Below the pieces are notes generated by a model, which was given only the letters and a program-made list of their open reading frames with translations, did not search any database and had not been told where the DNA came from. From the NCBI GenBank assembly GCA_014281115.1, contig JACONQ010000004.1, positions 1,178,001-1,242,000 of the forward strand: 64,000 bases of DNA. The letters run 5' to 3'. The position numbers were made by a program, and so were the translations under genes. Within the stretch, counting starts at the first letter, position 1; each line of letters opens with the position of its first letter. Shown one piece after another: positions 11,018 to 20,169 of the stretch. Source of the DNA: Laburnicola sp. R22_1 (Eukaryota > Ascomycota > Dothideomycetes > Pleosporales > Didymosphaeriaceae).

Positions 11018-12146
11018 TCAGATGAGTCCCAGAGTCATCATTTGATTCATGAGATTTTCATCTACCGATAGCTGTTGCCCACCTGGTCCTGTTGCTGCGT
11101 GATAGAAGTTGCATTCCCCTAGGCTACAAACATAATGCAATATTCGTCCTGATCCATTTCTGGTTCCAGAAACCTGCCTTCTGCTAGGTTTCCCGCAATG
11201 ACACATAGGGTTCCCAGCATCATTTCCTCGCTCGTCCGCAAAGGAATGGAACTTGTCGCATGGCACGCATTTGAAGTACGGCCGATGAGCATTACAGTTT
11301 CGGTTTGAACGTCGCGTAACAAAATAATTCGCAGGTCGTTCGCACTTTGAACAGAGACGCCGTGGTATTGGAAGACCGCCCGGGGCGGAAAGGGTCGTGC
11401 TTTGTACGCCATTTTCCTGCGCGGAGCTTTCTGTCTCGGTGGCAGTACACGCTGCTTCCTGACTGTCTTCCAAAGACGGATCGGTGCTCGTAGTGGAGCT
11501 TGGGGTTGTAGCGCGGTGGTTATGATCGGGGCTGAATGGCGTACCGTCAAGCTCTGCCACTTTCTCGTTGCGTAGCCTTCTGCAGCTTGACAGGATATCG
11601 GACGATAGCTGGTCTAAGAAGGTCTGTAACGTCTTGCCGTCCTTGGTGGCGCGAGCGGCTTTAATGCGACCGAAAAGCTCGGATCCAGGGTAGAAGAAGT
11701 CAACATTGCCTCCTACATTTTGGCTAGGTCCTCTCCAGTATCTAGCTTCCACTTGCTCGATGACGTCCTGAGGAAGTTTAGTCTACAAAACCAAGGGAAC
11801 GGCATCGCTGCGAGCTACCTTTGGGTTGACAGTGGCATGTCCCAGGTGCTCCTTTTGAGTAGCCATAGCCAGATAAAACTGGACGATCGCCTTTGCAAAC
11901 CATAGGTCAAAATCTACTCCATTGTCTGGTCAGCCTATGCACTCTGTTAACATGAAACGCACCAGCGTATTACTGTTAATGAAGAGGTCCATATCCAACA
12001 TTTCAATGTCTGGCGTGGAGTCTGCGGACAACTGTTAACATCAAGCCATGAAAGATTTAGGTAGTACTACCTGACAAGCACACGCCTTCAACTGCCTGTG
12101 CCATTGAATGGGTGTCTTCGTTGCGGCGAGGGGAGCGTCTGAGCAT
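11018..12146 (-). CDS. Arm gene, right version: shared N-terminus plus tandem GRF-type zinc fingers
   Basis: The mirror-image partner of the left gene, predicted 326 residues. Exons are 12071-12146, 11974-12021, 11819-11925 and 11018-11767; introns are the same three as in the left copy. Residues 1-213 are shared. From residue 214 the core supplies a different C-terminus with two cysteine-rich units. The first has CSKC, then RPYFKCVPCDKFHSF; the second has CHCGKPSRRQVSG, then HYVCSLGECNFY. The C-x-C-G-K-P...C...CxFY pattern of the second is that of zf-GRF fingers, which bind single-stranded nucleic acid in TOP3A, APE2 and NEIL3. The switch between the two versions falls on the same codon (CGG, Arg). 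Function unknown; two nucleic-acid-binding modules on one adaptor-like N-terminus is the inference. Confidence 0.68.
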
Positions 12147-13397
12147 TGTTGGCCTTTTTAATTTTGGCAGCATTAGGGCGTAGGGCAGCGGTCTTGTAGA
12201 GTAAAACGTAGAGAAATATAGGCCCCAACGGAACGATATGGTCTAGCTAGCATAACGCATCAAGTCAAAGAACGATCCCTAGTGTTTATAGTCAAAGTTG
12301 AACCTAGTGCTCGAGGCTCTAATCCCAAGCACCTTCACCGGACGCTGCTAGCTACGTACTACGCTCTGTCCTGCAGCCAAATCAATAAGCGCGTAATCTG
12401 CATTGCGCCACGTACTGCGTTTCTGCCCTGCGGTGTAGCCACAATATTGCTGCTGCGGCTGCTTGTGCTGCTACTCGTTAATTCGCAATTATCGACTCTG
12501 CCTCTCCGGTGAAGACTTTCACCGACTTATTACATCGGTGAGCGGGACAGTGGGAAGGCAACAATTGCCGATCAGGCGGTCGTGGGCAACGAATGCGATC
12601 GAAAGGAGGAAAAAAGATGGAGGACAAATGCTGACCGGTTGGGATAAGCATTTCATGGGGGTGAAAAGGATGACATGGAGACGGGTTGAGCGGGGTAAAT
12701 GGTAGCTAAGGCTAAGTAGGGTTCCGGAAAAGGATTAAGTTAAATTAGAATCTAAAATTGGATGCTAGCCGACCGGGATCGCCGTGTTGAAGCTGGTTTC
12801 GACGCTAGAAGCGCGTTGGCTGACTAAACAAGCACGAGCCATGTCTTGTCATTGCTCCCAATCCAGGTCAGAGTTAAGGATAATCCGAGCGCTTGTGCAA
12901 CTCGTAAAGCCACACATCGTACAGTAAAATACACGCAGATGTATGAGGTAAGACGTGCGGGGTCATCGCGCACTAACCCGGATCGGTGGTTCGCTTCCGC
13001 TGGAAGTACCAATCGACGGGGCGGCCCTGCATGAAATCGCGCCCGCAGCGCGCATAGGGCTGATGATGACTTCCTGGTGTTGGAGGGGGCTGTGCGGGTA
13101 GGCTAAGGCTATTCTACAAACATTTGGAGCGAAAAAGGCTTGAGGTTGGCGCTGTGCGGAGGAAAGCCTGGTATGCCATGCCACAAGGCACTGTACAAAT
13201 CAGGCGCGGAGGCGACGATGCGAACGTAATTTTTGGGTAAGAGGGGTTATAGACACTCAGAATTAGCTAGAGCAGATTATTTTCGTAGAAACATAGCAAT
13301 ATTTGTTGTGCGCATAAGCTTTCCAGTTGCTAAAAGTCAAAGTACCCCTCGTTTGTCTCGCCACACAGTGTGTCTCGCTACGCAGTGAGGGACGTTA
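11360..13397 (-). repeat. Right arm of the large inverted repeat
   Basis: The arm is 2,038 bp, the reverse complement of 8056-10094. The few differences are one transversion and three homopolymer indels, with no C-to-T or G-to-A change noticed, so neither arm shows RIP. The inner end is within the coding exon at the CGG codon and the outer end is at TA. Confidence 0.95.
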
Positions 13398-13556
13398 GGG
13401 AGGCGGCGCTATGTGCGCAAGTGGCTAAAGTACACATTCCTTAGAAAGACATAGAATATTTTGATGTGTGCGTAGACTTATTCTTGCTTGACATCAAAGT
13501 ACCTCGCATATTTTGCGGTACGGGGGTTTTTGCGCGACTTAGGGAGGGACGTTACA
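13398..13556. repeat. Second, diverged transposon terminus beside the palindrome
   Basis: Read inward from 13556, this segment starts TAACGTCCCTC and then follows the palindrome terminus in order: GAGG(G)TACTTTGA, an AGCAA block, TACGCACACA, then TATT..CTATGT.TTCTA. The two are clearly homologous but diverged. It abuts the palindrome without a spacer, so two related element ends lie in tandem here. Confidence 0.6.
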
Positions 13557-13777
13557 CTTCACAACATCGCAGTTGAGCAGAAAAAGACAATCCCGGATCA
13601 CTCACCATCAAACACCAAATTGAAACACACTATTAAATTACTAAACTAACAAGTCTACCAGAGACCTGTCAACCAAGTCCTTCTCTCCGATACTCCAATC
13701 AGTTCCCTGAGTCCAGCTCACATGCGCTCTCAAAGCGCAGTCCAACAAAAAAGCACACCAACAACTGTACTTACCCA
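13557..13777. other. Probable 3' region of the adjacent small gene
   Basis: Non-coding sequence downstream of the gene at 13778-14311. A strong donor-like GTAAGTAC follows the stop on the minus strand, so an intron in the 3' untranslated region is possible. Confidence 0.35.
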
Positions 13778-14311
13778 CTACCCACGCCTACTATACTCAA
13801 CCTCAAGCTCATAAGACATCTTCATCTTATACTTCATGCGCATGCCCGCATCTCCATGAGGAGGGGCAGGCATACCCGCAACCGCGCGCGACATCACCGA
13901 CTTAAAAGGCGACCCATGTGCAGTAGCAGTACCCATGGTCGAGGCGGCGCCCACCGGCACGAGCGCCATCCCACCGTGCGACCCTCCATATGACGCTCCA
14001 CCGCGGCTAAGGCCAGCGCTGGAGGGATACGAGGTATCAGCGCGGGTATGAGCGCGCGAGGGCTCCGCCACCTTCACCTTCACAAGCTCGCCGCCGTGGG
14101 CGCCCTTCGTCCCCGTAGGACGATAGGTGTCACCGCCAGTGCGAGTATGCGAGGGGTAGCTAGGGCGGGCGGTGGAGTCCTCGGTGATGCGCTCGAGGGG
14201 GTTGCGGGTTGCGCGGGTGCCGTGGCCGTGGCCCGAGGGGCGGACGGTCCGGCCGTGTGCGCTGAAGGTGGGGGCGAGGCTAGAGGATGAGCTGGAGGAG
14301 TAGTTAGGCAT
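13778..14311 (-). CDS. Hypothetical Ser/Gly-rich protein, 177 residues
   Basis: An uninterrupted frame with a start context of TCAAAATGCC and GC-rich codon use unlike the AT-rich repeats on either side. The N-terminus is a serine run (MPNYSSSSSSSLAP). The middle is disordered and rich in Gly, Thr, His and Pro. The C-terminal 30 residues are more ordered, with an alternating basic/hydrophobic stretch (MRMKYKMKMSYELEVEYSRR). I see no signal peptide or membrane segment and I do not recognise the family. The frame is long and biased enough in composition that I believe it is a real gene. Confidence 0.6.
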   Translation of the reverse strand: MPNYSSSSSSSLAPTFSAHGRTVRPSGHGHGTRATRNPLERITEDSTARPSYPSHTRTGGDTYRPTGTKGAHGGELVKVKVAEPSRAHTRADTSYPSSAGLSRGGASYGGSHGGMALVPVGAASTMGTATAHGSPFKSVMSRAVAGMPAPPHGDAGMRMKYKMKMSYELEVEYSRRG

Positions 14312-14823
14312 TTTGAAAAGTGTAGTAGGTTGTTTGGATGATTGAGGATTGGTGGGTATGTTGGTGGATGGTTTTGTTGGTGCTGGGGTGAGAACTGCCG
14401 GAGTGCTAGAAGGTTTGTTGAATGTGTTTGGTTCGGTTGGAGAGGTGGGTGGGCAGGTTTATATAGATTATGGAGAGAAGTTAACAATGAGATTGGTTAT
14501 GCACAAGATCCTTTTGAACAAAGATAATCTAAAACGCCATTCTAAACAATGAAAATAAAGAAATTATGGGCTGTGATATGCGCCTTCTGAACAATAGCAC
14601 AAAGTACCATTAGACTTTACTATTTTTGTAGAAATATTCAACCAATTGCACACTCCCGTAACCGTCCGCGTGGGTGATCCACCATAAGCTATATCCATAT
14701 TGTCTTTGTAACTTATGAAGTGTGGAAATTACGATGACCACCAAAACACAAAGAGAAGATACCCTTTGTACAATTTACACAGCCGCCGAGCGTGTTCGGT
14801 CTTGGTCTCACTTCGCCTTGAGC
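14312..14823. other. Intergenic, upstream of the small gene
   Basis: AT-rich and without open frames of note. The part nearest 14311 should be the promoter and leader of the minus-strand gene. It ends at the CTTTC target duplicate of element A (14824-14828). Confidence 0.5.
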
Positions 14824-14828
14824 CTTTC

Positions 14829-15016
14829 TGTCGCGGTGCGAGGGCAGGACAGTACGCAGTGGAAAATATTGTGGGATTGAACTGAGGCGGTACTACCTAG
14901 AAGCTACCGAAGGTGTAGGAGCGCGGGCACAAACGACGCTAGTCCTAGATAGGTGTAGTACTCTCAGAAAGGTGAGTAGCAACTATCCTGTAGGGTAAGA
15001 GCTATAAACCGTGACA
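14829..15016 (-). repeat. Element A 3' LTR
   Basis: A 188-bp LTR starting TGTCGCGG and ending CCGTGACA. It differs from the split 5' LTR at three positions noticed by eye, two of them C/T. Confidence 0.93.
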
Positions 15017-15120
15017 CACCCCCCAGCTGGTGTTAACATGTAAGTTGTATAATGGTCAACAACAGCTGATCAGACTCGGTTTAGGGAGGTAGCGTCGAAG
15101 TCGTCAACTACGACCTGTTT

Positions 15121-15283
15121 TGTAGCGGTTGTTGCTGCAAAGCGAAAGTCGGGAAAACACTGATTTGATTGTATGTGTGTAGTAGCTAAGATATATACTG
15201 CTAGGTAGGATAGGCAGCAGTAAATAAGTGTAGGCAGCAATGAGCTAGCATAGGCAACAATGAACAGTCCGAATACTGTTACA
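15121..15283 (-). repeat. Element C 3' LTR
   Basis: A 163-bp LTR starting TGTAGCGG and ending CTGTTACA. It differs from its partner at three transitions. Confidence 0.93.
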
Positions 15284-15299
15284 CACCCCCTCATCCTGT

Positions 15300-18200
15300 A
15301 GTTAGTTAACGACGTAAGGATGATCTCTCCTACATGTCTACTGTGCCTTGAAGTCGAGAGTATAGATTTGTAAGGTGTAGCTGCCTCACAAACTCAGCAT
15401 GCTTCTGACGTGGTAGCACCTTGGTCATGCCGTTAGCAGGCATCCTATCAGTAGATCGCTATTGTACGTAGAGTCGTCCTTGCTCTACTTTCTGGCGGAT
15501 CCAGCTCTGGTGTATATCAACATGCTTGAGCTTGGTTGCCAGTTTGTCTTGTTCTTTTATAACAATCCCAACAGTCTGCTAGTTGTCACATAAGATAGTT
15601 GGAGTAGTGTGAAGCGTTAGTGAGAGGCCATTAAAAAGGCGTAGCCACTCCTCTATTGCTGAGCCTGTGAGGGAGAGCGCGAGTAGCTCTGCCTCAGTAG
15701 TTGATTTAGTGACTGTACGCTGCAGGGTAGACTTCCAGTTGACAGTCATCCCAAACAACTGGAAAATATATCCTTGAGAGCTGCGGCGAGTCTCTAGGTT
15801 GTCTGCGAAAGCAGCATCAGATGCTCCAAAGAAGATAGGATCGCGATAATCTTCTTCTGTAGTTATGAACTCTTGAATCTCTTGCTTAGCTGTGCAAGCT
15901 TCGAGCGCGTAGTACTTTGTCTCTAGGACGTGACGCCATACTTTGCGTATAGAGTCTACGTGAGCTTGTCCGGGGTTTGTGAGATGTGAAGCGTGTATCA
16001 CATGCGCGCGTGCTAGATCTGGTCGAGTGAACTGCGTCAGGAACGCGAGATGGCCGACGAGCTCCTGGTAGAGCTTCGTACGAGCTGCGTTGGGTTCCTC
16101 TATAGATGGTTCAAGGTAGTTGACCATCATAGGTACTTCTGTACGGCGGCCGGTAGACGTTATGCCATACTTTGCGGCTACTTTGTCGATGTAGGCATCC
16201 TAGAGCAGCTAGAGTTTGTGGGCGGCAATGTCTCGGATAACGCGTATGCCTAAAAACCACTTAAGTGGACCAAGTCGCTTTAGTTGATAGTACTCGCTAA
16301 GCTTCTGCTCGAACTGCTAGTAGAGCTTAGTATTGTGTGGGTGAAAGGCCATAACGATATTGTCAACGTAGACAAATAGTATAAGCCACTTGTTCGTGTA
16401 CACACATAGAAAGCCTGGCACAGGCTTTATCCCTAGTAACTGTAGCGTTCTACAGAGCTCCTTGTACCATAGTAGCGGTGACTCCTTTAATCCATAGAGA
16501 GCGCGGAGTATCTAGAGTAGTTCTCCATCTTCTTAAAATCTGTCTGGCGTCTGCGCGTAGAGTAGACGGTTAAGTAGGGCGTTAAGAAAAGCTGTTGGTA
16601 CATCGTATTGAATTATCTCTAGCCCAAAGTGATTGGCAATAGCGGTGATTGCTCTAAAGGTGCGTGCTGCGAGTGTGGCGGCGTAGGTGTCTCCGTACGG
16701 CTGCTGGAGATTACCTCTAATCACTAATCGTGCCTTGAATTGTGAGAGGAAGCCGTCCTTATTAAATTTGTAGGTAAACACCCACATAAGTGGTAAGACC
16801 TTAGTATTAACATTTGCTGCTGTCTTTGCAGTCCTAGCAAAGCATCCTTTATTCCATATATTGTGGTATTCTTCTTAACCTGCTTGTTGAAACTTAGCAC
16901 CATGCGGGTGAGTCTCTAGGTCTCTCCAGGTTCTTGGCGGTGGCGGAACCTATAACTAATGGATCCTGAAGACAGGCTGCGGCTTTAGCGCTGTTGTAAA
17001 CGCGTGTAGGTAGTCATTAATGCGTATTTCATAGGAAATCGCGTGTGTCTGGTATCTGGTTGCACTGGTGAGGTTGTTAGTGCGCTGCTGCCATTGGCGT
17101 GAGGTTGTGAGTATATTTGACTTGTCAATTTCGAGATTTCTATATCTCGGCGCATTGTTTGTGTGTCGATCAGGTAGATAGTCAGGGATTTGGGTTGCAG
17201 AGAGCTTAAGATCTCGTTCTATTAGGAGAACTTTAGCTAGAGTATCGTTATTCCGTTGCCGGCTCACGTGAGGCGCAGGTGATGTAGGCGTAAGTAGCCC
17301 ACCCCTTAGAAATAGATCCTCTACGTCCTTGTTAACTCTATTAATTTCCTCAACTCTGCTCTCACCCCCTACATGCTGCTGGCTTGCGCGAGCTGTAGCT
17401 GCAGGTATGTTGCGCGTCTTGTTGCGCGTCTTATTACGCGTCTGCCTAAGCGTCATAAGCTCTTTAATGGCAATATTATTAGATTTAGCTTCTTTTAGAA
17501 AGGCAAGCAGCTCTATAACCTCTTTAATAACTAACTCTGCTACGTAGCCTTCTAGTCCTTCGTAAAATCGCGTTGGTTCGAAAATGATGTCTCTAGCTCG
17601 AATTACTCTGTTCTTTGTCAGCAGCCAGATCCTGAAGATATTCGTCGAATTATAGCCTACAAGATGTCCTATAAGAGCTCTGGACTCTAGCTTGTCGCCT
17701 CTCTTAATAGACGGATTTCGGACATACGCTCGACAGCCTATAGGGCGCAGGTGGTTCACCTTCGGCTTTGATCCCCATACAATCTCATATGGAGTCTTCC
17801 AACCTAGTGCTTCGGTTGGTGTACGATTCAGTATGTATGCTGCTGTTCTAAACAGCTTGTTTAATAATAATTTTGGCAGGTTTCCTTCAAGCCTCATGGC
17901 TTAAGCTTAAATGACGATGATCTTGCCTGCTCGCTCTGCAAGGCCGTTTTGCTTGTCTACATAGTCTGCCTGCAGCTCATATTAGATCCCTAGCTTAGCG
18001 CAGAGTTCCTCTAATACGTTTAGTGCAACTTTATATCCTTGGTCGTTATCAGTCTTAATTGCGGTGACGTCGCTGTCAAAGATACGCTGTATCTTGCGAA
18101 CCTTTTGGACAAGCCAGCGGCTCAGGAATGCCTTCGTACGCTGTGGAAAGCAGTCAACTTCATGCCACTTGCTATACTGGTCCACCATGTGACCTGCAAC

Positions 18201-20123
18201 TCGGTCACCATTAAGACAAGCGTTTGTGTCTTGTGGCAAAAGCTGAATAAAGTCTACAGCAACGCGGTAAAATTTCCTAGGTGTAAAGTCCTCCTGCTGT
18301 CTTTTAGAGACTTGCTTTGTGAGTTTCAATTCAACACATACGCCATAGAAGTCGCTATCTTTGCCTTCTACTCGCAAGCCTTCCATATAGTCAGCCAGCT
18401 TCTTAATTGCCTTCTTGCCTAGATAGCCCTAGGTGCTGTGAGCTGTCCTGTAGTTAACTATAAGATCGCGTTAAGGGTCCTTTAAAGATTGGTAGGTAGT
18501 GCTAAAGGATAATAATAGGTGTATGTCTAGGCGGCGGCTGGCATCAGCGTTAACCAGCCAGTGACCGTTATTATACTCTAGTTAAGCAATAATAGTTTTC
18601 TTGCTAACTTTGTACAGCAAATCTTGTCCTAAGTTAAAGTGGATCTAACTCGAGCGACAGCGTGCTAAGCCCATAAGGCTTGTTAAGAAGCCTTTAACTA
18701 AGGCAACGTGTGTTAGGACAATAGGTAATAGTCCTCTCGGTGTTTTTATGGTCAGCTTCATGCTGCCCCATACAGTTATCTTAATACAGCCTGTTCCTGC
18801 TCCTATAAAATTGTTGGCGCTGGCCTTATACTCTCTTGTCCATCTAGGCCAGGACTTAGTGTTAACAATATGAGTGTTCGAACCAGGATTAAGTATAAAT
18901 CGGTTGCTCAATAAGTTGTAGCTGCTGACATTGTCAAGCGTCGATAGAGCCACCAACTCCTTAGTAGGTTTGACACTGTCGTTAAGCATCAGATCCTCGT
19001 CGCGCTTGTCGCGCTCGTCAACTGTAACGGCATCGGATACCATATATTATGCGGTGTAGGTTGATGGATTGGAAGGAGGCTTGCCATCGTCAATAGTGAC
19101 TGCAGGCTCAGAGTTTAACTAAGTTGCCTTCTAGTCCTGTATGGCTTTCTCCACCCTTGCTTTCAAGCTTGGATCCTTGGCAAAGGCCGCTGCCACTTTC
19201 TTACTACCCTTCTTGTTGTCGAATCCTTAGGGTCTGTGAGGCGCATCTAGGTTTATTACCCAGCATCTCGACCATAAGTGTCTTTTGCCACAGAGGCATA
19301 CACCGCTCCATGTAGGTTTATTATCTTGCAGTGTTGCTGGCTTTACTATCTCTAGCTCTGCTGCGTGTGCGCTAAAGCCTGTACTAATTAGGCGTGTACG
19401 CTTTAGGTATGCTGAGAACTTAGCGACGTAGTTCTCTACTAAGGGGACTGTCTTACCAAGCCTCTCCTTCTGGATCAGGTCTTGTAGACCTGCTGTTCCG
19501 TATTCGGGGTTAATTGTCTTGCAGGCGACTACGAAGTCTTCCTGCGCTTGGGTGTCTTTAGTCTCTGCCAGCCTAATAGCCTTGCACTAGTTGGTGACCT
19601 CGATCCACCTTTGAAGCCATTCTTCAACCTTCCTGCCCTTTGGCGGCGTCTGGAGATCCTTGTATACCACTATTAGATCGCGGCGTTGCGTCGCGTCTGA
19701 TGGTGCGAGATGTTTCTTAAGGGTTGTAAGGCGTTGGTGCGGCGTATCCTTGTCCTCAATCAGGTAAATGTGATGCGCTGCTATTGTCTTACTAATCTCA
19801 GAGTTAAAGTCTGCCAGCGCCTTCAGCTGACGCTTATACTCTAGATCCTTCTTCTCCCATCTCTCGTATGCCCAACGGTAATCGGCTCGCTGCTCGGTGT
19901 TTAGGCCAGCGTACGTCGTAGCTCGTTGGTCATAGTCGCTAAGCTGAGGTTCAATCGGCTCCTCTAGCTGGGGTAGCTGGTCTGCTGCAACGTCTGGGTC
20001 GACGTATTTCCAGAGTTGATTCTTTTGTGCTGTATCCTTGCGGATAAACAGCCACTTGTGCCAATCCTCTGATCGACTGAGTACAACTGTTACTCGAGTG
20101 ACGGCTGGGTCCTCGGTAGTCAT
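15300..20123 (-). pseudogene. Element C gag-pol, broken
   Basis: Copia polyprotein in the order Gag, protease, integrase, RT, RNase H, read leftward from an ATG at 20123. The Gag piece 19587-20123 is intact for 178 residues and resembles element A's Gag. A zinc knuckle (CLCGKRHLWSRC) lies near 19270. Protease is at 18645-19043 (LNPGSNTH). The integrase core is at 17982-18386 with its C-terminal part at 16956-17897. RT starts at 16533-16787 and RNase H is at 15579-16130 (GASDAAFAD and TEAELLAL). The joints are single stop codons rather than large gaps. It is not functional as it stands. Confidence 0.88.
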
Positions 20124-20169
20124 CGTGCTCGCTGGGTTTCTCTACTCTATGTGTGAGTAGGCAGGTTAT

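Larger units (their letters stand above)
8056..13397. mobile_element. Foldback-like palindromic element carrying two genes
   Basis: Two arms of about 2.04 kb in inverted orientation surround a core of about 1.27 kb. The outermost sequence at both ends is TA followed by ACGTCCCTCACTGCG reading inward, so the unit is flanked by TA as in elements that duplicate a TA target. A related but diverged terminus lies immediately outside the right end (13398-13556), which supports the transposon reading. I see no recognisable transposase. It may instead be an inverted duplication that happens to end at an older element terminus. Confidence 0.5.
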
